From positions 248,001 through 312,000 of the forward strand of contig OZ245787.1 of NCBI GenBank assembly GCA_965228015.1: a stretch of DNA of 64,000 nucleotides, in the 5' to 3' direction. The translations under genes and the position numbers were made by a program. This document shows, one piece after another, positions 25,903-34,236 of the stretch. Under the pieces are notes generated by a model. The model was not told where the DNA came from. It made no database searches and saw only the letters and a list, made by a program, of their open reading frames with translations. The first letter of the stretch is position 1; each line of letters begins with the position of its first letter. The stretch is from SKKY01 sp965228015. Its GTDB lineage: Bacteria > Bacillota > Peptococcia > Peptococcales > SKKY01.

Positions 25903-25938
25903 TAATAATCAGGGGGTAATTTTGCCCCCTGATTATTA
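25903..25938. repeat. Stable hairpin between flgE and flbD
   Basis: A perfect 14-base inverted repeat (25903-25916 with 25925-25938) centred on CAGGGGG/CCCCCTG with an eight-base loop. It is followed by seven A on the + strand, not T, so it is not a normal rightward terminator. It may protect the abundant flgE message from 3' decay or reduce read-through. Confidence 0.6.
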
Positions 25939-25957
25939 AAAAAAGGACGGTGTCATT

Positions 25958-26164
25958 ATGATCAGTCTTACGAAATTTCAGGGAAAAGAGTTCTATATTA
26001 ACTCAGATTTGATAGAAAGCATTGAAGAAACACCAGATACCATGATAACATTAGTAACAGGCAAAAAAATTACAGTTAAAGAAACTGCTGATGAAGTCGT
26101 TGGCAAAGTAATTGAATTTAGAAAAGAAGTTTCAGGACCACCAAGGGTTATATATAAACAATAA
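25958..26164 (+). CDS. flbD: Flagellar protein FlbD
   Basis: A 68-residue protein of the FlbD family (PF06289), found between flgE and the stator or fliL genes. It shows the family core ISLTKFQGKEFYINSDLIE followed by TPDTMITLVTGKKI. This is not the Caulobacter regulator of the same name; its exact role in Firmicutes flagella is unknown. AGGACGG precedes the ATG. Confidence 0.85.
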   Translation: MISLTKFQGKEFYINSDLIESIEETPDTMITLVTGKKITVKETADEVVGKVIEFRKEVSGPPRVIYKQ

Positions 26165-26185
26165 GACAAAAGGGGTGTCCGGGTA

Positions 26186-26968
26186 ATGGATGTAGGTAGT
26201 TTAACAGGCGTTATATTAGGAATAGGATTAATATTAGGTTCTATCATGCTTCAGGGGGCACTAGGTCCTTTTATAAGTGTTTCTTCTATTTTGATTGTAT
26301 TGGGAGGAACCATAGCAGCTACCCTTATTAATTTTAATTTATCTCAAGTTATAGGATCTGCAAAAATTGTTAAAATTGCTTTTATGCAAAATAAGCATGA
26401 AGAACCAAAGGAAGTAATTGATAATATTGTACGATTTGCTGAGAAGGCCAGAAGAGAAGGTTTGCTTGCTTTAGAAGCCGAAGCTGAAACCCTTGATGAT
26501 GATTTTATGAAAAAAGGTGTTGAGTTTATCGTAGATGGAACAGATGCTGAGCTGGTGAGGGAAATATTGGAAACAGAATTAAGTTTTCTTGAAGAAAGAC
26601 ATAGAACAGGTGCCTCTATTTTTGATGGAATGGGAGCTTCAGCTCCTGCTTTTGGTATGATTGGTACACTAATCGGACTTATTCTTATGTTAGGAAACTT
26701 GTCAGATCCTTCAGCAATTGGACCCGGTATGGCTACAGCATTAATAACAACTTTATATGGTTCTTTTTTAGCAAATTTATTTTTTATACCAATTGCAGGT
26801 AAATTAAAATTAAGAAGTGCAGATGAAATATTAAATAAACAACTAGTAATTGAAGGAATTTTATCAATTCAGGCAGGTGAAAACCCAAGAATTGTTGCCG
26901 AAAAAATAAAAGCTTTCTTAAGTCCTTCATCAAGAAAATCATTCGAGAAAAATGAAGAGGATGAGTAA
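26186..26968 (+). CDS. motA: Flagellar motor stator protein MotA
   Basis: The 260-residue stator subunit has four predicted membrane spans: two near the N-terminus (residues 5-25 and 32-55) and two around residues 145-205, with the conserved GMIGTLIGLILMLGNL segment in span three. The cytoplasmic loop between spans two and three carries the charged residues that contact FliG. It conducts ions with MotB, which follows after two bases. Confidence 0.94.
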   Translation: MDVGSLTGVILGIGLILGSIMLQGALGPFISVSSILIVLGGTIAATLINFNLSQVIGSAKIVKIAFMQNKHEEPKEVIDNIVRFAEKARREGLLALEAEAETLDDDFMKKGVEFIVDGTDAELVREILETELSFLEERHRTGASIFDGMGASAPAFGMIGTLIGLILMLGNLSDPSAIGPGMATALITTLYGSFLANLFFIPIAGKLKLRSADEILNKQLVIEGILSIQAGENPRIVAEKIKAFLSPSSRKSFEKNEEDE

Positions 26969-26970
26969 AA

Positions 26971-27747
26971 ATGGCCAGAAAAAAGAAAGTAGTTCAAAAT
27001 CCCCCGGGAGCTCCTTTGTGGATGACTACCTATGGGGATATGATTACTTTGGTTCTTTGTTTCTTTATTTTGTTTTTTGCTTATTCATCAACAGATACTG
27101 TAAAGTGGAAAATGGTTGTATCTTCTCTTAAAGGTTCTATAGGAGTACTTGATGGAGGAGAAATCTTGAATCAAATGGATTTGCTGAATCAAGGAGCAGA
27201 TCCGGACTCTATTAGTGAAAGTATTCTTACAGCTGTTGATGCAGCAGAGCAACAGGGCATAAAAGAATTACAGGAAATTGTCCAGCAGCTCAGGGAAGAG
27301 TTAAGTGAAGAGATTTCCCAGGGGGAAATTATAGTACAATTGAATGAAAGGGGAGTTTTGGTAAGACTTCAAGATACCTTACTTTTTGATAGTGGCAGAG
27401 CAGTTTTGCGTCCTGAGGCAAGAAGTGCCTTAAATAAGGTTGCAAACACATTAAGAGGCATTGACCGGTATTACAGGATTGAAGGACATACAGACGATGT
27501 TCCTACTGACCCCAGGACTTATGCAACAAACTGGGAATTATCTGCAGCCAGGGCAACAAATGTGTTAAGACATCTTGTAGAAAATAGTGGGATGGATCCA
27601 TTCAGGATGTCCGGGGGAGTTTTTGGAGAATACTATCCTTTGGTTTCTAACGCTGACAGAGAGTCCAGACAAAAAAACCGCAGAGTTGATATAATAGTTC
27701 TTAGAGATGATGTTTCTTATACTGAAGAAAGGGTAGTTTTAAACTAG
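26971..27747 (+). CDS. motB: Flagellar motor stator protein MotB (PomB-like)
   Basis: The 258-residue partner of MotA has one membrane span near residues 18-40 with the ion-binding Asp in TYGDMITLVLCFFILFF, followed by a plug region, and a C-terminal OmpA-like peptidoglycan-binding domain with RIEGHTDDVP, SAARATNVLRHLV and KNRRVDIIV. The CFF pattern after the Asp is more like sodium stators (PomB LMCFFVLL) than proton MotB, so a sodium-driven motor is possible. Confidence 0.93.
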   Translation: MARKKKVVQNPPGAPLWMTTYGDMITLVLCFFILFFAYSSTDTVKWKMVVSSLKGSIGVLDGGEILNQMDLLNQGADPDSISESILTAVDAAEQQGIKELQEIVQQLREELSEEISQGEIIVQLNERGVLVRLQDTLLFDSGRAVLRPEARSALNKVANTLRGIDRYYRIEGHTDDVPTDPRTYATNWELSAARATNVLRHLVENSGMDPFRMSGGVFGEYYPLVSNADRESRQKNRRVDIIVLRDDVSYTEERVVLN

Positions 27748-27775
27748 TTTTTAGTTTAAAATTAGGGTATATATA

Positions 27776-28236
27776 ATGGACGAAAAAGAAAATGTTCAAA
27801 AAAATGAAAAAAAGGGTACCAGTAAGTTGCTGATTATTGGTGGCGGGATACTATTATTAATAGTTTTGGCAGCAGCAATTTTTATTGGAATTAATATGCT
27901 ATCTGGCGGAGGAGAGGATGGGAAAAAACTACAATAGGCCCTGTTTTTCAAACAGAAGAATATACTGTTAACCTTTTAGATGCCGGTGGCAGAAGGTTCC
28001 TTAGAACACAATTTTCTGTTGAAGTTGACAATAAAAAAGTATTAACAGAGATTAATACAAAACTCCCTATGTTTAATGATTCAGTATTAAGAGTCTTAGG
28101 TAATTTAACTTTAGAAGATTTAGAATTGCCTGGAGCAAAGGATAAAATAGGAGCCCAGTTAATGGGTGCTTTAAATGATATCTTAGATGATGGAGAAGTT
28201 ACTAATATCTTTTTTGAAGTTTTTGTATGGCAGTAA
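27776..28236 (+). pseudogene. fliL: FliL, one frameshift in an A run
   Basis: FliL surrounds the stator and supports its function. The gene codes for about 153 residues when one A is added in the A6 run at 27923-27928. Before it: a charged start and one membrane span (LLIIGGGILLLIVLAAAIF). After it: the FliL domain with GPVFQTEEYTVNLLD, GRRFLRTQFSVEV and the end GEVTNIFFEVFVWQ. Nothing else is damaged. The neighbours motB and fliM are intact. A sequencing error or slippage-tolerant gene is more likely than a dead one, as the rest of the operon is complete. Confidence 0.85.
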
Positions 28237-28266
28237 TTATTTTTTAAGCGTTAGAGAGGTGGAAAA

Positions 28267-29277
28267 ATGGCTGATATCCTGTCTCAGGAAGAGATAGATT
28301 CCCTTTTAAATGCCCTGCAAACCGGAGCTGTAGATGCAGAGGAAATGAAGGAAAAAGAATCTGACAAAAAAATATCTCTCTATAATTTTAAAAGGCCGAA
28401 TAAATTTTCCAAAGATCAGTTGAAAACACTTCAATTTATACATGAAAATTTTGCTCGTCTGGTTTCTACAATGCTTTCCGGAAAACTGAGAACTAGGGTA
28501 AATATTAAAGTAGCATCTGTTGAACAACTGACCTATGATGAATTTATTCGATCTGCTCCAAACCCAACTATTATTAATATCTTTCAGCTTGGCCCCCTGG
28601 AAGGTAAATCTGTTTTAGAATTCAACCCTCAGCTGGTATTTTTTATTATAGATAAGTTGTTTGGTGGCCCGGGAGTAACTAACTTTAAAGCCAGGCCTTT
28701 GACTGAAATTGAAGAAATTGTAGTTAGCAGATTTATGAAAGAGATGCTTGATCATTTAAGAGAGTCCTGGGAGAACATTATTGATGTGAATCCTATTTTT
28801 GAATCTCTTGAAACAAATCCGACATTTAGCCAGATAGTATCCCCCACAGAGATGGTAATTCTTATTACCTTAAACATACAGTTGGAAGAAGAGCTTGAAG
28901 GATTTATGAATATTTGTACACCCTGCTATAGCCTGGAACCAATTGGCAATAAATTAAATGCAAAATTCTGGTATGGATCAGAAAGTAAAACTCAAACTGA
29001 AGATATAATTAACAGTTTAAACAGCAAGGTTAAGATGACAAAAATGGATGTATGTGCCGTTCTGGGAGATACATACATAACCATTAAAGATCTTTTGGAC
29101 TTTAGAGTTGGTGACGTGATAAACCTTGAAAAACATGTTGATGATGAAATAGATATTAAAGTTCAAAAAAGAAAGAAATTCAAAGGAAAGCTTGGTTTAG
29201 TAGGTAAATCAATTGGGGCACAAATTACCAGGTCGATATTTGAACATGATATTGCAGAGGAGGATGAAGTTATATGA
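28267..29277 (+). CDS. fliM: Flagellar motor switch protein FliM
   Basis: C-ring protein of 336 residues that binds phosphorylated CheY. The N-terminal peptide MADILSQEEIDSLLNAL is the CheY-P binding segment. The middle is a CheC-like domain, with GPLEGKSVLEFNPQLVFFII, and the C-terminus a SpoA domain resembling FliN. GAGAGGTGG precedes the ATG. It overlaps the fliY start by four bases (ATGA). Confidence 0.95.
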   Translation: MADILSQEEIDSLLNALQTGAVDAEEMKEKESDKKISLYNFKRPNKFSKDQLKTLQFIHENFARLVSTMLSGKLRTRVNIKVASVEQLTYDEFIRSAPNPTIINIFQLGPLEGKSVLEFNPQLVFFIIDKLFGGPGVTNFKARPLTEIEEIVVSRFMKEMLDHLRESWENIIDVNPIFESLETNPTFSQIVSPTEMVILITLNIQLEEELEGFMNICTPCYSLEPIGNKLNAKFWYGSESKTQTEDIINSLNSKVKMTKMDVCAVLGDTYITIKDLLDFRVGDVINLEKHVDDEIDIKVQKRKKFKGKLGLVGKSIGAQITRSIFEHDIAEEDEVI

Positions 29278-30419
29278 GCGATGGAATATTATCCCAAGCG
29301 GAAATAGATGCCTTGCTAAGAGGGGCGGATGATGTCGATACAGATTTTATACCTGAAGATATTGCCAGGGATGAACTTAGCGACATTGAAAAGGATGCCA
29401 TTGGAGAAGTATCAAACATTACTTTAGGAACAGCTTCAACTACTCTGTCAACTTTACTTGGAAAAAAAGTATCAATAACTGTTCCTTCGGTTAAAGTAAT
29501 CAGTGTTAAAGATTTTGAAATTGAATATGGTTATCCCCATACTGTTGTAGATGTTAAGTATACTGAGGGCTTAGTGGGAAGTAATGTTCTTATCCTTAAA
29601 AATATGGATGCAGCAATAATTGCTGATCTTATGATGGGTGGAGAAGGCAAGCCATCCGTAGAGGAGTTGAGTGAATTACATTTAAGTGCTGTAAGCGAAG
29701 CCATGAACCAAATGATGGGTTCTGCTGCAACTTCTATGGCAACTTTAGTAAACAGACTAATTAATATTGCACCTCCCCAGGTTGAAATCGTGAATATTTC
29801 AGAGGATGGACTGAAGTTTCTTGATCCTTCTCTTAATAAAATTGCTTTGGTTACATTTAATATGCAAATAGAAGAATTAATAGACAGCAAGCTTGTGCAA
29901 ATCATACCTCTTGATTTTGCAAAAGAAATGGCAGTTTCCTTAATTGGTAATATTAGATCAACTCCTTCAGGTAGTCAGGAAGTTAAAAAAGAAGAGGCTC
30001 CTGTTAAACAACAACCACAAAGCACACCAAAACAAGAAGAATATTCTTCAAATAGTTATTCTCAGCCTCCAGAAAACAATTCCAGAAGTAATCAGAGTAA
30101 TATTAATGTATCACCAGCAGAATTTCAGCAACTGGATTATAATATTAATGTTACAGGATCACAAAATCTTGATCTTATTCTGGATGTTGCTTTAAATGTA
30201 TCTGTTGAGTTGGGACGTACTCAGAAAACAGTAAAAGAAATTCTTGATTTTTCAACAGGTTCTATAATAGAATTAAATAAGTTAGCAGGGGAAGCAGTTG
30301 ACCTGATGATTAACGGAAAACTGTTTGCTAAAGGTGAAGTAGTTGTTATAGATGAGAATTTTGGGGTAAGAATACTTGATATTGTTAGTCCTATAGAACG
30401 GGTTAAAAAATTACAATAA
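29274..30419 (+). CDS. fliY: Flagellar motor switch phosphatase FliY
   Basis: FliY takes the place of FliN in the C ring of many Firmicutes and dephosphorylates CheY-P. At 381 residues it has a FliM-like N-terminal peptide (DGILSQAEIDALLRG), a CheC-type domain with two ExxN phosphatase motifs (EVSNITLG and EAMNQMMG), a Gln/Ser/Asn-rich linker near residues 230-285, and a C-terminal SpoA/FliN domain. With CheC in the same operon the cell has two CheY-P phosphatases. Confidence 0.94.
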   Translation: MSDGILSQAEIDALLRGADDVDTDFIPEDIARDELSDIEKDAIGEVSNITLGTASTTLSTLLGKKVSITVPSVKVISVKDFEIEYGYPHTVVDVKYTEGLVGSNVLILKNMDAAIIADLMMGGEGKPSVEELSELHLSAVSEAMNQMMGSAATSMATLVNRLINIAPPQVEIVNISEDGLKFLDPSLNKIALVTFNMQIEELIDSKLVQIIPLDFAKEMAVSLIGNIRSTPSGSQEVKKEEAPVKQQPQSTPKQEEYSSNSYSQPPENNSRSNQSNINVSPAEFQQLDYNINVTGSQNLDLILDVALNVSVELGRTQKTVKEILDFSTGSIIELNKLAGEAVDLMINGKLFAKGEVVVIDENFGVRILDIVSPIERVKKLQ

Positions 30420-30434
30420 AAGGGGAAAGATATA

Positions 30435-30797
30435 ATGGCACAGAAAATTTTGATTGTTGATGATGCGGCATTTATGAGAATGATGATTGAGGATACTTTA
30501 TCTAAAAATGGTTTTGAAGTAGTAGGAGAAGCAGAAAATGGTGCGGTTGCAGTTGAAAAGTATGCTGAATTAAAGCCGGATTTAGTTACAATGGATATTA
30601 CCATGCCAGAAATGGACGGAATTGAAGCATTAAAGAAAATTAAACAATCAGATCCAGGTGCAAGAATTGTAATGTGCGGTGCTATGGGACAGCAAGCTAT
30701 GGTTGTTGAAACAATTCAGGCTGGAGCTAGAGATTTTATTGTTAAGCCTTTCCGGGCGGACAGGGTTCTGGAGGCTGTTTCTAAGGCTCTATCATGA
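30435..30797 (+). CDS. cheY: Chemotaxis response regulator CheY, Ser/Thr switch residue replaced by Gly
   Basis: A 120-residue single receiver domain that carries the signal from the CheA kinase to FliM. The acid pocket Asp9-Asp10, the phospho-acceptor Asp54 in VTMDITMPEMDG and Lys104 in FIVKPF are present. The conserved Ser/Thr that moves on activation should be in the MCSAMGQQ segment; here it reads MCGAMGQQ, so position 82 is Gly. AGGGGA lies upstream. The stop overlaps fliO. Confidence 0.94.
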   Translation: MAQKILIVDDAAFMRMMIEDTLSKNGFEVVGEAENGAVAVEKYAELKPDLVTMDITMPEMDGIEALKKIKQSDPGARIVMCGAMGQQAMVVETIQAGARDFIVKPFRADRVLEAVSKALS

Positions 30798-31321
30798 AAA
30801 AAGTAATTATTTTCATTTGCATTATGTTTATAAATCCTGTCCTTGCATATGCGAATCAAGAATTGAATCTTCCCACAGATCCTACGGATGCGATAAATTT
30901 AACTGAGGGTACTACCAATATAGGCTTTTTATTAGTAAGGTACCTGATTGCAGTTATTTTTGTTGTGTCCTTATTGTATTTTACCTTAAAATGTATTACT
31001 AAAAAAAATGAGCCAAAATACCGGGATGGGAATTGGTCAAATGTACTGGATTACAACTATATGGGCAATAACAGAGGTTTATATTTAGTAGAAATTAACA
31101 ATGAAGGGTATGTTATTGGCAGTACTGAAAATTCTTTAAACCTTTTAACAAAGATAGAAAAAAATGATTTTGAAAAAATTAAAAGTGAGATTATTTTAAA
31201 TAAGGAATTTAATGATTTTACAATTAATCCGTTTAAAAAGAAGGAGCAAGATTCCTTTCAAAACTATCTTAAACAAAATATTAAAATTGCTGAAAAGCAT
31301 TTTAATAAGAAAAGGGATTAG
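30794..31321 (+). CDS. fliO: Flagellar biosynthesis protein FliO
   Basis: FliO assists assembly of the FliP ring. The 175-residue product has a signal-peptide-like start, one membrane span (about residues 45-68, GFLLVRYLIAVIFVVSLLYF) and a short basic cytoplasmic tail, as in the family. Sequence conservation is low; identity rests on topology and place between cheY and fliP. Confidence 0.82.
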   Translation: MKKVIIFICIMFINPVLAYANQELNLPTDPTDAINLTEGTTNIGFLLVRYLIAVIFVVSLLYFTLKCITKKNEPKYRDGNWSNVLDYNYMGNNRGLYLVEINNEGYVIGSTENSLNLLTKIEKNDFEKIKSEIILNKEFNDFTINPFKKKEQDSFQNYLKQNIKIAEKHFNKKRD

Positions 31322-31322
31322 T

Positions 31323-32075
31323 ATGAATAAAAAAAGATTAGCATTAATACTATTATTAATATTATTTTCTTTGTGTTTACCTGGAGCTTTTGCCCAGGAA
31401 TTTACTATTCCCGGAATTGAACTTGGTCTGACTAATACAACAGATCCAGAAGATGTTGCAGTTAGTTTGCAAATTGTTTTTTTACTTACAATATTAACTC
31501 TTGCTCCCAGTATTCTTATTTTAATGACATCTTTTACAAGAGTTGTAATAGTTCTTTCCTTTGTTCGTCAGGGTTTAGCGACACAGCAAATGCCTCCTAA
31601 TCAGGCAATAATAGGTCTGGCTTTATTTATTACCTTTTTTATTATGAGCCCTGTTTTTACTGAAGTAAATACAAATGCAATTCAGCCATATATGAATGAA
31701 GAAATTTCTCAGGGAGAAGCTTTAGATAATGCACTAAGCCCTGTTAGAGAATTTATGTTTAAATATACACGAGAAGCAGATCTTGCAATGTTTATCAGTG
31801 CTTCAGATACAATAAGACCCGAAACAAGAGATGATGTTCCTCTATATGTATTAGTCCCCGCTTTTGTAATAAGCGAAATTAAAACAGCATTTCAGATTGG
31901 ATTTTTAATTTTTATACCATTTTTAGTTATAGATATGATTGTAGCCAGTGTATTAATGTCAATGGGTATGATGATGCTTCCACCCATGATGATATCTTTA
32001 CCTTTTAAAATTTTGCTATTCGTATTAGTTGATGGATGGCATATGGTTGTTAGGTCTCTAATTACAGGCTTTTAG
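31323..32075 (+). CDS. fliP: Flagellar biosynthesis protein FliP
   Basis: FliP forms the core of the export gate with FliQ and FliR. The 250-residue protein has a cleavable signal peptide (to about residue 23, ending PGAFA), four membrane spans, and the family motif MTSFTRVVIVLSFVRQGL followed by QQMPPNQ. I set the start at the ATG at 31323 just after fliO; upstream in-frame codons lie inside fliO. GAAAAGGG is the ribosome site. Confidence 0.94.
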   Translation: MNKKRLALILLLILFSLCLPGAFAQEFTIPGIELGLTNTTDPEDVAVSLQIVFLLTILTLAPSILILMTSFTRVVIVLSFVRQGLATQQMPPNQAIIGLALFITFFIMSPVFTEVNTNAIQPYMNEEISQGEALDNALSPVREFMFKYTREADLAMFISASDTIRPETRDDVPLYVLVPAFVISEIKTAFQIGFLIFIPFLVIDMIVASVLMSMGMMMLPPMMISLPFKILLFVLVDGWHMVVRSLITGF

Positions 32076-32091
32076 GAAGGAGAAGTAAAAA

Positions 32092-32361
32092 ATGACACCA
32101 GATTTAGTTATTTACATAGGAAGAGAAGCTGTTTATACAGTACTTTTGATTTCAGGTCCGTTGCTAATTGGGAGTATTCTTATTGGTTTAGTAATTAGTA
32201 TTTTCCAGGCTACTACACAAATTCAGGAACAGACTTTGACTTTTGTTCCAAAAATTGTTGCAATCTTTGTAATGGTAGTAGTCCTTGGCCCCTGGATGCT
32301 TAATATCTTAATAGCCTTTACTCAAAACTTATTTACAATTATGACAAGATTAGGAAGTTAA
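32092..32361 (+). CDS. fliQ: Flagellar biosynthesis protein FliQ
   Basis: An 89-residue export-gate protein with two membrane spans, and the family motif ISIFQATTQIQEQTLTFVPK between them. AAGGAGAAG lies upstream of the ATG. Length and position after fliP are as expected. Confidence 0.95.
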   Translation: MTPDLVIYIGREAVYTVLLISGPLLIGSILIGLVISIFQATTQIQEQTLTFVPKIVAIFVMVVVLGPWMLNILIAFTQNLFTIMTRLGS

Positions 32362-32363
32362 TT

Positions 32364-33146
32364 ATGGAATATATTCAAATTTTCTATGAAAGTTTTCCCA
32401 CATATTTGATGGTCTTTTTCAGAATAATTGGCTTTCTGATTATAGCTCCACTATTTAGCAGTAGGAATGTATTATCAATGATGAAAGCTGCATTAGCAAT
32501 GCTGATCAGCATCCTGGTTGTACCAACTATGGTTGATACCCCTTTCTTAACCATTGAATCTTCCTTACTGCTTTTTTTTATATATGCCTTGAGTGAATTT
32601 GCTATTGGTCTTTCCATTGGTTTTATAGCAACTTTGTTTTTTGATGCTATTAATTTAGCTGGTCAGCTTATTGATATGCAAATGGGTTTTGGCATCGTTA
32701 ACGTTGTCGACCCTCAATCCGGAGCTCAGATGCCGGTAATGGGTACCTTTAAATATTTTCTCACAATGTTTTTTTATTTATCTTTAAATGGACATATTTT
32801 ATTATTAGATGTATTAATCAAGTCTTATGAAATTATCCCTTTGGGTAACTTTAGTGTAGACATCACTTTAATGAATTTTATTATATATGTAACAACAAAT
32901 TTATTTGTTATTGCATTAAAAATAGCTCTTCCATATGTTGGTGCTTTATTTGCAGCAGACTTCATTCTTGGGATTATTGCAAGAACTGTACCTCAGATGA
33001 ATGTATTTATGATAGGAATGCCTCTGAAAATAGGAATTGGTTTTATCCTGTCTATTGTAATTATTCCATTGTATATATATGTGTTAAGTGCTTTTTTTGA
33101 AAAATCTTTTACAGATATTTATACATTGATAAGGGTGTTATCATGA
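32364..33146 (+). CDS. fliR: Flagellar biosynthesis protein FliR
   Basis: A 260-residue export-gate protein with six to seven predicted membrane spans. The DMQMGFGIVNVVDPQSGAQ segment around residue 105 is the conserved FliR region. It starts two bases after fliQ, and its stop overlaps the flhB start by four bases. Confidence 0.94.
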   Translation: MEYIQIFYESFPTYLMVFFRIIGFLIIAPLFSSRNVLSMMKAALAMLISILVVPTMVDTPFLTIESSLLLFFIYALSEFAIGLSIGFIATLFFDAINLAGQLIDMQMGFGIVNVVDPQSGAQMPVMGTFKYFLTMFFYLSLNGHILLLDVLIKSYEIIPLGNFSVDITLMNFIIYVTTNLFVIALKIALPYVGALFAADFILGIIARTVPQMNVFMIGMPLKIGIGFILSIVIIPLYIYVLSAFFEKSFTDIYTLIRVLS

Positions 33147-34225
33147 ATAAATACTATGTTAATCTTCAGCTTTTTGCTGGGGAGAAAACTGAAAAACCAA
33201 CCCCAAAAAAATTAGAAGATGCAAGGAAAAAAGGTCAGGTTGCAAAAAGTGTTGAAATTAATTCAGCAGTAATTTTGCTTGTGACTTTAATTTTTCTTAG
33301 AGCTTTTATGGGGGATATGGTAAAAAACATGGAGGCTTTGTTTATTACATTTTTTCATTTTGATACTAATTCTGTGGTAACAATAGAGAGTGTACAGCAT
33401 ATTTATATTACAATTCTTCTTTGGCTTACAAGAATTGTGTTACCCATAATGGTTTTAAGTATGATTGCAGGAGTTCTTGCAAATTATTTGCAGATTGGCT
33501 TTCTTTTTACAACGGAACCATTACAAATGAAATTGGAAAAAATAGATCCTATAAAAGGATTCCAAAAGATTTTTTCAAAAAGAACATTAATGGAGCTATT
33601 TAAATCAATATTTAAAATAGCTGGAATTTTATATTTGAGTTATTCTGTAATTAAAGACAGAACAATGACCTTCCCTCAGTTTATGGATATGGACATTCAA
33701 GTATCCCTTGTATTTATTGGCGAATTAATTTTTGCAATAATTTGGAGGGTGTTGCTATTTTTATTAGTCTTGGCTATTATCGATTTTATTTTTCAAAAGT
33801 ATGATTATACAGAAAATCAAAAAATGTCTAAACAGGAAATAAAAGATGAATATAAAAATATTGAAGGTGATCCTTTAATTAAAAGTAAAATAAAAGAGAA
33901 GCAAAGGCAAATGGCAATAAGCAGGATGATGCAAGAAGTTCCTTCGGCAGATGTTGTAATTACAAACCCTACTCATTTTGCAGTGGCGTTAAAATACAGC
34001 CCAGGTATGACTGCGCCAAAAGTAATTGCTAAAGGGCAAGATTATGTTGCCTTAAAAATAAGAGAAATGGCAAAAGAAAATAATATTATTTTATATGAAG
34101 ATAAACCATTAGTCCGGGCTTTGTATTATAATGTAGAGATAGGCCAGGAAATTTCCGGAGACATGTTCCAGGCTGTTGCAGAAGTTCTTGCATATGTATA
34201 TAAATTAAAAAATAAAATTATTTAA
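33143..34225 (+). CDS. flhB: Flagellar biosynthesis protein FlhB
   Basis: FlhB sets export substrate specificity. The 360-residue protein starts with the basic EKTEKPTPKKLEDARKKGQV motif, has four membrane spans, and a C-terminal cytoplasmic domain with the self-cleavage site NPTH (about residues 274-277) in VVITNPTHFAVAL. All hallmark residues for autocleavage are present. Confidence 0.95.
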   Translation: MNKYYVNLQLFAGEKTEKPTPKKLEDARKKGQVAKSVEINSAVILLVTLIFLRAFMGDMVKNMEALFITFFHFDTNSVVTIESVQHIYITILLWLTRIVLPIMVLSMIAGVLANYLQIGFLFTTEPLQMKLEKIDPIKGFQKIFSKRTLMELFKSIFKIAGILYLSYSVIKDRTMTFPQFMDMDIQVSLVFIGELIFAIIWRVLLFLLVLAIIDFIFQKYDYTENQKMSKQEIKDEYKNIEGDPLIKSKIKEKQRQMAISRMMQEVPSADVVITNPTHFAVALKYSPGMTAPKVIAKGQDYVALKIREMAKENNIILYEDKPLVRALYYNVEIGQEISGDMFQAVAEVLAYVYKLKNKII

Positions 34226-34236
34226 TAGGTGAATAA

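Noticed and set aside
25903..25945. Hairpin after flgE as an intrinsic terminator of the operon
   Set aside because: The + strand continues with A residues rather than T, and downstream operon genes must be transcribed with flgE.
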